A stretch of 64,000 bases of DNA. It comes from Maribacter polysiphoniae. Lineage in GTDB: Bacteria > Bacteroidota > Bacteroidia > Flavobacteriales > Flavobacteriaceae. A model generated the notes under the pieces. It ran no database searches. It was not told where the DNA came from and saw only the letters and a program-made list of their open reading frames with translations. The stretch covers positions 226,339-290,338 of the forward strand of contig NZ_QGGQ01000005.1 of NCBI RefSeq assembly GCF_003148665.1, read 5' to 3'. The position numbers were made by a program, and so were the translations under genes. Shown in pieces: positions 15,989 to 24,173 of the stretch; positions within the stretch are counted from its first letter, which is position 1; every line of letters begins with the position of its first letter.

Positions 15989-17815
15989 ATGTCGGCCACA
16001 GCACATGCACATATTGAAGACCACGTTGATGATCATGGGCATCATCACAAGGAGACTTTTGTGACCAAATACATTTTTAGCCAAGACCATAAAATGATAG
16101 CAAAACAGTATTTGATTACTGGGGTTTTGGTTATGGGCTTTATTGGTATAGCCATGTCCTTATTGTTTAGGATGCAACTGGCATGGCCAGGGGAATCGTT
16201 TGCGATTTTTGAGACCTTGTTGGGCAAATGGGCCCCAGAAGGGGTTATGGATGCGGACATATATTTGTCCTTGGTGACCATTCATGGTACCATTATGGTC
16301 TTTTTCGTACTAACAGCTGGGTTAAGTGGTACCTTTAGTAACCTGCTTATTCCATTGCAGATCGGCGCACGGGATATGGCCTCAGGTTTCTTGAATATGG
16401 TTTCCTATTGGTTGTTCTTTTTGTCCTGTGTAATCATGGTTTCCTCTCTTTTTGTGGAGGCTGGACCGGCAGCAGCGGGTTGGACGATTTATCCACCATT
16501 GAGTGCATTGCCCATGGCCCAATCAGGGTCAGGATTGGGTATGACCCTTTGGTTGGTGGCGATGGCTATCTTTATCGCATCATCCCTTTTAGGTTCATTG
16601 AATTATATCGTAACGGTTATTAATCTTAGAACAAAAGGTATGTCAATGACTAGATTGCCTTTGTCTATATGGGCATTCTTTGTTACCGCAATTATTGGGG
16701 TAGTTTCGTTTCCGGTACTTTTATCAGCAGCACTATTGTTGATTATGGATAGAAGTTTTGGAACATCGTTCTTCCTTTCGGATATCTTCATACAGGGTGA
16801 GGTATTGCATTATCAAGGGGGTTCTCCGGTATTGTACGAACACCTATTCTGGTTTTTGGGACATCCCGAAGTTTATATTGTATTACTACCTGCATTGGGT
16901 ATAACCTCGGAGGTGATGTCTACCAACGCTCGTAAGCCCATATTCGGTTATCGTGCGATGATTGCCTCTATTATCGCGATTGCCTTCTTATCGACAATCG
17001 TTTGGGGTCACCATATGTTCATTTCAGGGATGAACCCATTCTTGGGATCTGTATTTACATTTACGACCTTATTGATTGCCATTCCTTCAGCGGTAAAGGC
17101 CTTCAACTATATCACTACGCTTTGGAAAGGTAACTTACAATTGAATCCGGCCATGTTGTTTTCCATTGGCTTGGTATCAACCTTTATCACGGGTGGACTT
17201 ACCGGTATAATCCTAGGGGATAGTACATTGGATATCAATGTCCATGATACCTACTTTGTGGTTGCCCACTTTCACTTGGTAATGGGTATTTCCGCACTTT
17301 ACGGAGTGTTCGCAGGGATTTACCATTGGTTCCCAAAAATGTTCGAAGGTAAGATGTTGAATAAAAACTTGGGATATGTTCACTTCTGGATTACAGCAGT
17401 CTGTGCTTACGGGGTGTTCTTTCCGATGCATTTCGTTGGAATGGCAGGAGTGCCAAGACGATATTATGAAAACACGGCATTCCCTATGTTCGACGAATTG
17501 ACCGATGTACAAGTATTGATGACTGTCTTTGCTTTGATAGCCGGACTTGCACAGTTGGTTTTCTTGGGGAATTTTATCTATAGCATGTTCTATGGAAAGA
17601 AAGGACCTCAAAATCCATGGAAATCAAATACCTTGGAATGGACAACACCACAAGAGCATGTTCACGGAAACTGGCCAGGAGCAATTCCAGAGGTATACCG
17701 TTGGGCTTACGATTACAGTAAGACTGGGGATGATGGTGAATACATCATTGCGGGGCAGGATTTTATTCCACAGAATACACCTATACAAGATAACGAGGAG
17801 GAAGAAAACCATTAG
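15989..17815 (+). CDS. coxA: Cytochrome c oxidase subunit I
   Basis: A 608-residue heme-copper oxidase catalytic subunit with 12 expected helices. Ligands are visible: low-spin heme His99 (IHGTIMVFF) and His429, high-spin heme His427 (AHFHLVMG), and CuB His292, His341 and His342. Tyr296 is set to cross-link with His292 in GHPEVYI, and Glu294 marks an A1-type D-channel end. The N-terminus has seven histidines in the first 20 residues, an unusual extension. It is followed by a strong terminator, so coxB-coxA ends the cluster. Subunits III and IV are encoded about 20 kb away. Confidence 0.97.
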   Translation: MSATAHAHIEDHVDDHGHHHKETFVTKYIFSQDHKMIAKQYLITGVLVMGFIGIAMSLLFRMQLAWPGESFAIFETLLGKWAPEGVMDADIYLSLVTIHGTIMVFFVLTAGLSGTFSNLLIPLQIGARDMASGFLNMVSYWLFFLSCVIMVSSLFVEAGPAAAGWTIYPPLSALPMAQSGSGLGMTLWLVAMAIFIASSLLGSLNYIVTVINLRTKGMSMTRLPLSIWAFFVTAIIGVVSFPVLLSAALLLIMDRSFGTSFFLSDIFIQGEVLHYQGGSPVLYEHLFWFLGHPEVYIVLLPALGITSEVMSTNARKPIFGYRAMIASIIAIAFLSTIVWGHHMFISGMNPFLGSVFTFTTLLIAIPSAVKAFNYITTLWKGNLQLNPAMLFSIGLVSTFITGGLTGIILGDSTLDINVHDTYFVVAHFHLVMGISALYGVFAGIYHWFPKMFEGKMLNKNLGYVHFWITAVCAYGVFFPMHFVGMAGVPRRYYENTAFPMFDELTDVQVLMTVFALIAGLAQLVFLGNFIYSMFYGKKGPQNPWKSNTLEWTTPQEHVHGNWPGAIPEVYRWAYDYSKTGDDGEYIIAGQDFIPQNTPIQDNEEEENH

Positions 17816-17836
17816 GATTTCGAAACCAATACATAG

Positions 17837-17872
17837 AAAAATGCCCAACTTATCAAGTTGGGCATTTTTTTT
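17837..17872 (+). terminator. Intrinsic terminator after coxA
   Basis: AAAAATGCCCAACTT (17837-17851), loop ATC, AAGTTGGGCATTTTTT (17855-17870): a 15-bp stem with a T8 run. Ends the act-cox transcription unit. Confidence 0.93.
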
Positions 17873-17942
17873 GTAATATATTTAATAAACAAAAGGGTGT
17901 CATATAAAGCATATGGACCGTTGTAGAACACAAACCATTGAA

Positions 17943-18764
17943 ATGAAAAATTGTATAACCCTTATCGTGCTGCTTGTTTGCTTCCAAACATTTGCGCAAA
18001 GAAAACCTAAGATTAAAGGAAATAAGAATGTCATAGAGGTGCAAGAGGAGCTCCCTTTCTTTAATGCCATTAAATTGGTTGACGATTTGGAGTTGGTGCT
18101 TCAGAAAGGCCCAAATAACGCATACACCATTAATGCGGACGATAATTTAATCGATGTACTCAAATTCAAGGTAGCGGACAGTACCTTGGTTATTGGTTCA
18201 TTCTATAAGATTACTTCGAAGAAGAAATTGGATATAGTCGTAACCTATACCGATTTGGAGACCATATCGATGATAGACGGTAAGGTCAACATGAAGGATG
18301 TTATTTCATCCGATAGGTTTACGGTGAACCTCGACGGTCCGTCACGGTTGGAATTGAATGCCACGGCCCCAATCATGACCGTGAATATGAAGGGGATGAG
18401 TTCCGGGGACTTTAATTTGGCAAGTGATTCATTGCATATTTCCCTAAAGGATAGGGTTGATGCCCGCATCTATGCCGTTGGGATGTCCAATACCATTTGG
18501 ATGTCGGAAAATGCCAGTGCAAGTATGGAAGGAAATGCAGATGTCCTGAATGTAAAACTCAAGGGGAATTCAAACTTAAAGGCGGAAAGAATGGAAGCAA
18601 CTTCCGTTGTGGCTGACATGAAAGGGTCCCCAAATGTTAAGATCAAGGCTTTGGAGGAATTTAAATTAGCTTCCCGAGGGTCTTCCAAAACACAGCTTTA
18701 TGGTGACCCTAAGATAATCATTGAAGCATTTTTGGATACTTCCCAATTGCTTAAGGAAAATTAA
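17943..18764 (+). CDS. GIN-domain (DUF2807) exported protein
   Basis: A 273-residue protein with an N-terminal signal peptide (MKNCITLIVLLVCFQTFAQ) and a body made of short beta-strand repeats with regularly spaced Asp/Ser/Asn. Examples are ADSTLVIGS, NLDGPSRLELNATAP and MKGMSSGDFNLASDSL. This matches the head-GIN (DUF2807) family of putative adhesin-like beta-helix proteins common in Bacteroidota. The ATG at 17943 is preferred over 17913, which would put ten polar residues before the signal peptide. It stands alone between two terminators and is convergent with pckA. Cell-envelope location is likely; function is unknown. Confidence 0.85.
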   Translation: MKNCITLIVLLVCFQTFAQRKPKIKGNKNVIEVQEELPFFNAIKLVDDLELVLQKGPNNAYTINADDNLIDVLKFKVADSTLVIGSFYKITSKKKLDIVVTYTDLETISMIDGKVNMKDVISSDRFTVNLDGPSRLELNATAPIMTVNMKGMSSGDFNLASDSLHISLKDRVDARIYAVGMSNTIWMSENASASMEGNADVLNVKLKGNSNLKAERMEATSVVADMKGSPNVKIKALEEFKLASRGSSKTQLYGDPKIIIEAFLDTSQLLKEN

Positions 18765-18803
18765 TATAGGGGTTCCCCTTATTGAAAAAGGGTAGGAAAA
18801 AAG

Positions 18804-18835
18804 AAAATCCCCATTGCATTTGCAATGGGGATTTT
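18804..18835. terminator. Bidirectional terminator between the GIN gene and pckA
   Basis: AAAATCCCCATTGCA (18804-18818), loop TT, TGCAATGGGGATTTT (18821-18835). The minus-strand flank continues T-rich (TTTTCTTTTTTCC), so it chiefly serves pckA. Confidence 0.9.
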
Positions 18836-18873
18836 ACAGTAAAGGAAAGTATTGGTTTGGATTATAAAGCTAC

Positions 18874-20448
18874 TTAGGCTTTTGGGCCAGCTGCAATAAT
18901 ATCCGGGTTTGTGTTCGCTTCGAACTTCTTGAAGTTTTCTTTGAAAAGATTGATAAGTTTCAATTTAGTAGCTTCATATTTAGCTTTGTCTTCCCAAGTG
19001 TTTCTAGGAATCAATACCTCTGAAGGTACACCAGGACAACTTGTAGGAATCTGGAATCCGAATGCTTCATCCTTCACGTATTCAACATTGTCAAAATCGT
19101 GGTGGTGAATGGCATCTACCATGGCTCTAGTGTATTTCAACTTCATTCTGGAACCACTTCCTGTCCAACCAGTGTTGATCAACCATGCATTAACTTTATG
19201 GTTTTTGATTTTCTCAGCCAACAATTCAGCATATTTGTTAGGGTGCCACATCATAAAGGCAGCTCCATAACATGCACTGAAGTTAGGTGTTGGTTCTGTA
19301 ATACCCATCTCTGTACCTGCCATCTTAGCGGTATAACCCGAGATAAAGTGGTAACTAGCTTGTTCAGGGGTTAGTTTACTTACTGGAGGCAATACACCAA
19401 AAGCATCACAAGTTAAGAATATTACATTTTCAGGGTGTCCGGCAACACAAGGGATCTGTACGTTATCAATATAATTGATAGGGTAAGAGGCTCTAGTGTT
19501 TTCGGTTATTGAAGTATCTGTGTAATCAACCGCTCTGGTCTCCTTGTCATAAACCACATTTTCTAAAACGGTTCCAAAACGGATGGCGTTGTAAATGTCC
19601 GGCTCTTTTTCAGCGGATAAATCAATTGCTTTCGCATAACATCCACCTTCAATATTGAAAGTACCTTCGTTGGTCCAACAATGCTCATCATCACCGATCA
19701 ATCTACGTTTAGGATCCGCACTCAAAGTGGTTTTTCCTGTTCCTGATAGACCAAAAAGGATGGTTACATCATCTTTCTCACCGACGTTGGCAGAACAGTG
19801 CATTGGTAATACGTCTTGTAAAGGCATCAAGTAATTCATTACTGTGAAAATACCTTTTTTCATTTCACCTGCGTACTCTGTACCTAAAATCACGATTTCC
19901 TTACGTTCCAAGTTCAAATCAACACTGGTCTTGGAGGTCATTTCAGAAGTGTAACGGTTGGCGGGGAACTGACCTGCATTGAAGATCACATAATCAGGTT
20001 CTCCAAAATTCGCCAATTCTTCCTCTGTAGGCATAATCAACATGTTCTGCATGAACAATGCATGGTAAGCCCTTGTACAAACGATTCTGGTTTTGATTCT
20101 ATAATTAGGATCCCATCCGGCAAAAGCATCAACAACAAAAAGGTGATCACGTGTATTCAAGTAATCAAGGGCCCTTTCATGGTTGACCATGAATGTGTGC
20201 TCATCCAATCCCATATTGATTTTTCCCCAATCAATATTTTTTTCAGAATCTGGGTGGCGTACAATTCTTTTGTCTTTGGGGCTACGACCGGTTTTTTCAC
20301 CAGAGAAGGTCATTAAGGCTCCTACATCGGAAATGGCGGTTCCCTTTTCCAAACGGAGGCCAAGTTCATATAAAACAGGGACACTACTGTTCCTGTAAAT
20401 TTTTTCGGTATCGATACCATACTTTTTAAGATCAAATGTTGCTGACAT
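18874..20448 (-). CDS. pckA: Phosphoenolpyruvate carboxykinase (ATP)
   Basis: A 524-residue gluconeogenic enzyme converting oxaloacetate and ATP to phosphoenolpyruvate, CO2 and ADP. The P-loop GLSGTGKT is at 233-240, followed by the kinase-2 region LIGDDEHCW. Substrate-site residues appear in SGEKTGRSPKDKR near 49-61 and in EYAGEMKKG near 191-199. Length is normal for the ATP-dependent type. It is monocistronic between its own promoter and a strong terminator, divergent from ruvB. A near-perfect 17-bp palindrome upstream of its -33 element suggests control by an activator. Confidence 0.97.
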   Translation of the reverse strand: MSATFDLKKYGIDTEKIYRNSSVPVLYELGLRLEKGTAISDVGALMTFSGEKTGRSPKDKRIVRHPDSEKNIDWGKINMGLDEHTFMVNHERALDYLNTRDHLFVVDAFAGWDPNYRIKTRIVCTRAYHALFMQNMLIMPTEEELANFGEPDYVIFNAGQFPANRYTSEMTSKTSVDLNLERKEIVILGTEYAGEMKKGIFTVMNYLMPLQDVLPMHCSANVGEKDDVTILFGLSGTGKTTLSADPKRRLIGDDEHCWTNEGTFNIEGGCYAKAIDLSAEKEPDIYNAIRFGTVLENVVYDKETRAVDYTDTSITENTRASYPINYIDNVQIPCVAGHPENVIFLTCDAFGVLPPVSKLTPEQASYHFISGYTAKMAGTEMGITEPTPNFSACYGAAFMMWHPNKYAELLAEKIKNHKVNAWLINTGWTGSGSRMKLKYTRAMVDAIHHHDFDNVEYVKDEAFGFQIPTSCPGVPSEVLIPRNTWEDKAKYEATKLKLINLFKENFKKFEANTNPDIIAAGPKA

Positions 20449-20498
20449 TGTTTTCTGCTTTAAAATGGTTGTTAAAAATTCTTGTTTTTAATTCTGCG

Positions 20499-20525
20499 CA
20501 AAGATTGATAATAATCACCTCACAA
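20499..20525 (-). promoter_or_regulatory. Probable pckA promoter
   Basis: Minus strand: TTG at 20525-20523, 16 bp spacer, AATCTTTG at 20506-20499 (one mismatch to TAnnTTTG). Start expected near 20492, leaving about 45 bases of leader. Confidence 0.5.
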
Positions 20526-20531
20526 AAGATG

Positions 20532-20548
20532 ACAATTATCATGATTGT
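20532..20548. promoter_or_regulatory. 17-bp near-palindrome upstream of pckA
   Basis: ACAATTATCATGATTGT is symmetric except for one pair. It lies immediately upstream of the pckA -33 element, a typical activator position, and in the 182-bp pckA/ruvB divergent region. The binding protein is unknown. Confidence 0.45.
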
Positions 20549-20615
20549 TACAAGATATGCAACAATAACGATATAGTTGGTACGCCACAAGTGAATTTTA
20601 ACATTTGATTTTCAC

Positions 20616-20623
20616 TATCTTTG
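20616..20623 (+). promoter_or_regulatory. -7 element immediately upstream of ruvB
   Basis: TATCTTTG ends 7 bases before the ruvB ATG, so transcription would begin at or next to the start codon (leaderless or nearly so). No clear TTG at the -33 distance. Confidence 0.5.
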
Positions 20624-20630
20624 TTCGTAT

Positions 20631-21653
20631 ATGAATGAGTATTTAGATCCCACCACAGGCAATTTTTCGCCTGAGGAAATTGATATAGAAAGAGCACTGC
20701 GGCCCGTAACTTTTAATGACTTTACAGGGCAGGATCAAGTGCTTGAAAATTTGAAGGTTTTTGTTGAGGCAGCTAACCAGAGGAATGAGGCCCTCGACCA
20801 TACCTTGTTCCATGGTCCTCCGGGATTGGGGAAAACAACCTTGGCCCATATACTCGCCAATGAATTGGGGGTAGGTATAAAAATCACATCTGGTCCAGTA
20901 TTGGATAAACCTGGGGATCTGGCGGGTCTTTTGACCAACCTAGAGGAAAGGGATGTACTTTTTATTGATGAGATCCATAGGTTGAGTCCGATAGTTGAGG
21001 AATATCTTTATTCTGCCATGGAGGATTATAAAATAGATATTATGATAGAGACAGGTCCCAATGCCCGGTCTGTCCAGATCAATTTAAATCCTTTTACCCT
21101 TATTGGGGCAACGACCCGGTCGGGCCTATTAACCTCACCCATGCGGGCGCGTTTTGGCATACAAAGTCGATTGCAGTATTACTCTACCGAACTATTGTCC
21201 ACCATTGTTGAACGTAGTGCCGAGATACTAAAGGTGCCCATTACGCAAGATGCCGCTATTGAAATCGCAGGCCGTAGTAGGGGAACACCCCGAATTTGCA
21301 ATGCACTTTTGCGCAGGGTTCGCGATTTTGCCCAAATCAAAGGGAATGGTAGTATCGATATGGAAATATCGAAATACAGTTTAAAAGCCTTGAATGTGGA
21401 TGCACACGGCTTGGATGAAATGGATAACAAAATATTGACAACCATTATCGATAAATTCAAAGGAGGACCGGTAGGAATATCCACAATCGCTACTGCGGTT
21501 TCGGAAAGTTCAGAGACCATTGAGGAAGTATATGAACCTTTTTTGATTCAACAAGGTTTTATCATGCGCACTCCCCGTGGGCGTGAAGTTACCGAATTGG
21601 CCTATAAGCATTTGGGAAGGATCAAGGGAGGTACGCAACCCGGACTTTTTTGA
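20631..21653 (+). CDS. ruvB: Holliday junction branch migration helicase RuvB
   Basis: A 340-residue AAA+ motor that drives branch migration with RuvA (encoded at 26639). Walker A GPPGLGKT at 62-69, Walker B/DEIH at 113-116, sensor-1 region IGATTRSG, and the C-terminal winged-helix DNA-binding domain ending LGRIKGG. Length is standard. Its last bases overlap the TTG start of queG by four (TTGA), indicating translational coupling. Confidence 0.97.
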   Translation: MNEYLDPTTGNFSPEEIDIERALRPVTFNDFTGQDQVLENLKVFVEAANQRNEALDHTLFHGPPGLGKTTLAHILANELGVGIKITSGPVLDKPGDLAGLLTNLEERDVLFIDEIHRLSPIVEEYLYSAMEDYKIDIMIETGPNARSVQINLNPFTLIGATTRSGLLTSPMRARFGIQSRLQYYSTELLSTIVERSAEILKVPITQDAAIEIAGRSRGTPRICNALLRRVRDFAQIKGNGSIDMEISKYSLKALNVDAHGLDEMDNKILTTIIDKFKGGPVGISTIATAVSESSETIEEVYEPFLIQQGFIMRTPRGREVTELAYKHLGRIKGGTQPGLF

Positions 21654-22570
21654 ACTTCGCATCAAAACATACCCAATTGATCAAAACCGAAGCCAAACGC
21701 CTCGGTTTTTTGTCCTGTGGTATTTCCAAAGCAGCTTTTTTGGAGGAGGAGGCCCCTAGGTTGGAAACGTGGCTCAATAAGAACATGAATGGGGAAATGC
21801 AGTATATGGAGAACCATTTCGACAAGCGGTTAGATCCGACCAAATTGGTCGAGGGCTCAAAATCGGTTATTTCCTTATTGTTGAATTACTATCCGGAAGA
21901 CAAACAAAAAGAAGGCACTTATAAGGTATCAAAATATGCCTACGGACAGGATTATCATCACATCATAAAATCAAAACTTAGACAGTTACAGGAATTTATC
22001 ACTACCGAAATAGGGGAGGTCGATGGGCGGGCCTTTGTGGATTCGGCCCCTGTTTTGGATAAAGCTTGGGCAGCCAAAAGTGGCTTGGGGTGGATCGGAA
22101 AGCATAGTAATCTATTGACCCAGAAAGTGGGCTCATTCTATTTTATTGCGGAATTGATCGTAGACTTGGAATTGGACTATGATCATCCGGTCACCGATCA
22201 TTGTGGTTCCTGTACCGCATGTATTGACGCCTGTCCCACACAAGCAATCGTTGAGGACCGGGTGGTTGATGGGAGTAAATGCATTTCCTATTTTACGATT
22301 GAATTGAAGAATGGGATTCCCGCCCAATTCCAAGGGAAGTTCGATGATTGGATGTTCGGATGTGATGTTTGTCAGGATGTGTGCCCGTGGAATCGGTTTT
22401 CAAGAGCGCACAATGAACCCTTATTCAATCCCCACCCTGATTTGTTGTCAAACGATAAAAAAGATTGGGAAGAGATAACCCAGGAGGTCTTTAATACGAT
22501 CTTTAAAAAATCAGCGGTAAAGCGAACCAAATTTTCGGGATTGAAACGGAATATTCAGTTTTTAAAATAA
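21650..22570 (+). CDS. queG: Epoxyqueuosine reductase QueG (TTG start)
   Basis: A 306-residue cobalamin and Fe-S enzyme for the last step of queuosine synthesis in tRNA. Conserved [11 protein letters not shown] near 131-141. Two cluster-binding groups: C185-x2-C188-x2-C191-x3-C195 and C238-x2-C241-x3-C245. The N-terminal region ([17 protein letters not shown]) matches the family and has no ATG before it. Translation must therefore start at the TTG at 21650, in a 4-base overlap with the ruvB stop. Forms an operon with ruvB. Confidence 0.94.
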   Translation: MNFASKHTQLIKTEAKRLGFLSCGISKAAFLEEEAPRLETWLNKNMNGEMQYMENHFDKRLDPTKLVEGSKSVISLLLNYYPEDKQKEGTYKVSKYAYGQDYHHIIKSKLRQLQEFITTEIGEVDGRAFVDSAPVLDKAWAAKSGLGWIGKHSNLLTQKVGSFYFIAELIVDLELDYDHPVTDHCGSCTACIDACPTQAIVEDRVVDGSKCISYFTIELKNGIPAQFQGKFDDWMFGCDVCQDVCPWNRFSRAHNEPLFNPHPDLLSNDKKDWEEITQEVFNTIFKKSAVKRTKFSGLKRNIQFLK

Positions 22571-22582
22571 ACTTTTCCACAC

Positions 22583-22604
22583 GCAAACGTTTGATGGGGC
22601 CCCA
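22583..22604. promoter_or_regulatory. LacI-type operator candidate upstream of the SLC45-like transporter
   Basis: CAAACGTTTG (22584-22593) is a perfect palindrome centred on CG, the form typical of LacI/GalR-family operators. It is followed at once by a second perfect palindrome, TGGGGCCCCA (22595-22604). Both lie about 90 bases upstream of a sugar-type transporter gene. No LacI gene is in the window. Confidence 0.5.
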
Positions 22605-22689
22605 CTTTTGGTTTTATTTTGGGGTTTTCTTTATAGCCGTCCATAAAATGGTATCTTGTTGGATAGATTAACCACCAAACCATAAAAAC

Positions 22690-24009
22690 ATGGGCCTTAT
22701 AAAAAAGCCAAACCTGAGTTTTTGGCAGATTTTCAATATGAATGTAGGATTCTTGGGAATCCAGTTCAGCTTTGGATTGCAACAAACAGCGATCAATCCC
22801 GTATTTCTTTTTCTAGGTGCTCCTGAGGATATGTTGCCTATTCTGAATATCGCCGGTCCTGTAACAGGTTTGGTCGTACAACCTATTATCGGCGCGATTT
22901 CGGATAAGACCTGGTCACCACGTTGGGGCAGAAGAAAACCTTTTTTTCTTATAGGAGCCATCATTGGAAGTATATGTCTGTTTGCATTTCCCTTGAGTCC
23001 GGCGTTATGGTTTGCCGTAGGGTTACTTTGGATTTTGGATGTAGGCAATAACATGGCCATGGAGCCTTATCGGGCCTTTGTTGGTGATAAATTGCCGGAG
23101 AAACAGTTGAGTTTGGGGTATCAAATGCAGAGCCTATTCGTAGGGGCCGGGATTGTACTGGCGAATGCCTCTATCTTTTTGTTTCAGGATTGGTTCGGAG
23201 GGGATGCCGCTTCGGAAGTGGTTGGGTCGATACCAAAATGGTTGTATTATTCGTTCTTCATTGGATCGGTACTATCTGTGGGCACCATTTTATGGTCGGT
23301 ATTGAAAACCCCGGAAATTCCACCTTCCGAAGAAGAGCTGGCAGATATTAATGCGCATAAGGGCTTGCCTTTCGCTGAACGTTTTAAAATGCCATTTGTT
23401 GAAATTTCCAAGGCAGTGAAAGAGATGCCTCCTTTCATGTGGAAATTATCCATTGTGTACCTTTTTCAATGGTATGCCCTTTTTGTCTACTGGCAATTCA
23501 TAACCCCCTTGTTCAGGACAACTATGGGCTATGATCTTTCGGAAGCTGCTGCGCAGGCGGCCAAAATGAGTACCACCTATAATATAGCGACAATCGTAGT
23601 GGCCTTGATGCTTGTTCCCCTCACCTTGAAATACGGGGGGAAGAAAATTTATGCGGCCAGCTTATTGGGTACGGGATTGGCCCTCTTGTCCATACCTTAC
23701 ATAAGTGATCCGATCTATGTGTTGATCCCCATGGTCTTATTCGGCATAGGTTGGGCGGCAATGATGGGGATTCCTTATACCATGGTTTCCAAAATCGTGC
23801 CCCAGGAACGACGCGGCGTATATATGGGTATCCTAAATATGATGATTGTAATCCCCATGGGCATTGAAACCTTGACTTTTGGAGCTATTTTCAAAAATAT
23901 TTTAGGGGCCAATGCGGTAAATGCCATGTTGTTTGCTGGAATCTTTTTCATTATCGCCGCGGCCTTCACTTTACGGTTGAACGTTTCCAAGGAGGAATTG
24001 GGGGAGTAA
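22690..24009 (+). CDS. MFS transporter, SLC45/sucrose-maltose permease-like
   Basis: A 439-residue inner-membrane transporter with about 12 helices. The first half contains QPIIGAISDKTWSPRWGRRKPF, a loop 2-3 motif in the style of the GPH/SLC45 branch of the major facilitator superfamily. An acidic and charged central loop (about 195-250) separates the halves. Relatives in marine Flavobacteriia import maltose or other di-/oligosaccharides and usually sit in a sugar-utilisation operon. Here it is alone between queG and maeB. A LacI-type palindrome in its upstream region fits sugar control. Substrate is inferred, not shown. Confidence 0.82.
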   Translation: MGLIKKPNLSFWQIFNMNVGFLGIQFSFGLQQTAINPVFLFLGAPEDMLPILNIAGPVTGLVVQPIIGAISDKTWSPRWGRRKPFFLIGAIIGSICLFAFPLSPALWFAVGLLWILDVGNNMAMEPYRAFVGDKLPEKQLSLGYQMQSLFVGAGIVLANASIFLFQDWFGGDAASEVVGSIPKWLYYSFFIGSVLSVGTILWSVLKTPEIPPSEEELADINAHKGLPFAERFKMPFVEISKAVKEMPPFMWKLSIVYLFQWYALFVYWQFITPLFRTTMGYDLSEAAAQAAKMSTTYNIATIVVALMLVPLTLKYGGKKIYAASLLGTGLALLSIPYISDPIYVLIPMVLFGIGWAAMMGIPYTMVSKIVPQERRGVYMGILNMMIVIPMGIETLTFGAIFKNILGANAVNAMLFAGIFFIIAAAFTLRLNVSKEELGE

Positions 24010-24173
24010 GCTCAATAATAATATTCATATTGTGGTTAAGGACGAATGCTTCAAATCGACCTTGGATAATTATGTCATAGGCACATAGGGTATACGATGT
24101 TGTTATATCGGTAATATTTGTACTTGGAACTTATTTTTTTTCAAAGATTACCCCTAAATTTGACATACAATTA

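Noticed and set aside
17943..18764. GIN-domain protein as part of the oxidase operon
   Set aside because: A strong terminator separates it from coxA and it has no redox or membrane-complex features.
22595..22604. TGGGGCCCCA as terminator of queG
   Set aside because: A palindrome without spacer cannot form an efficient RNA hairpin of this length, and no U-tract follows directly.
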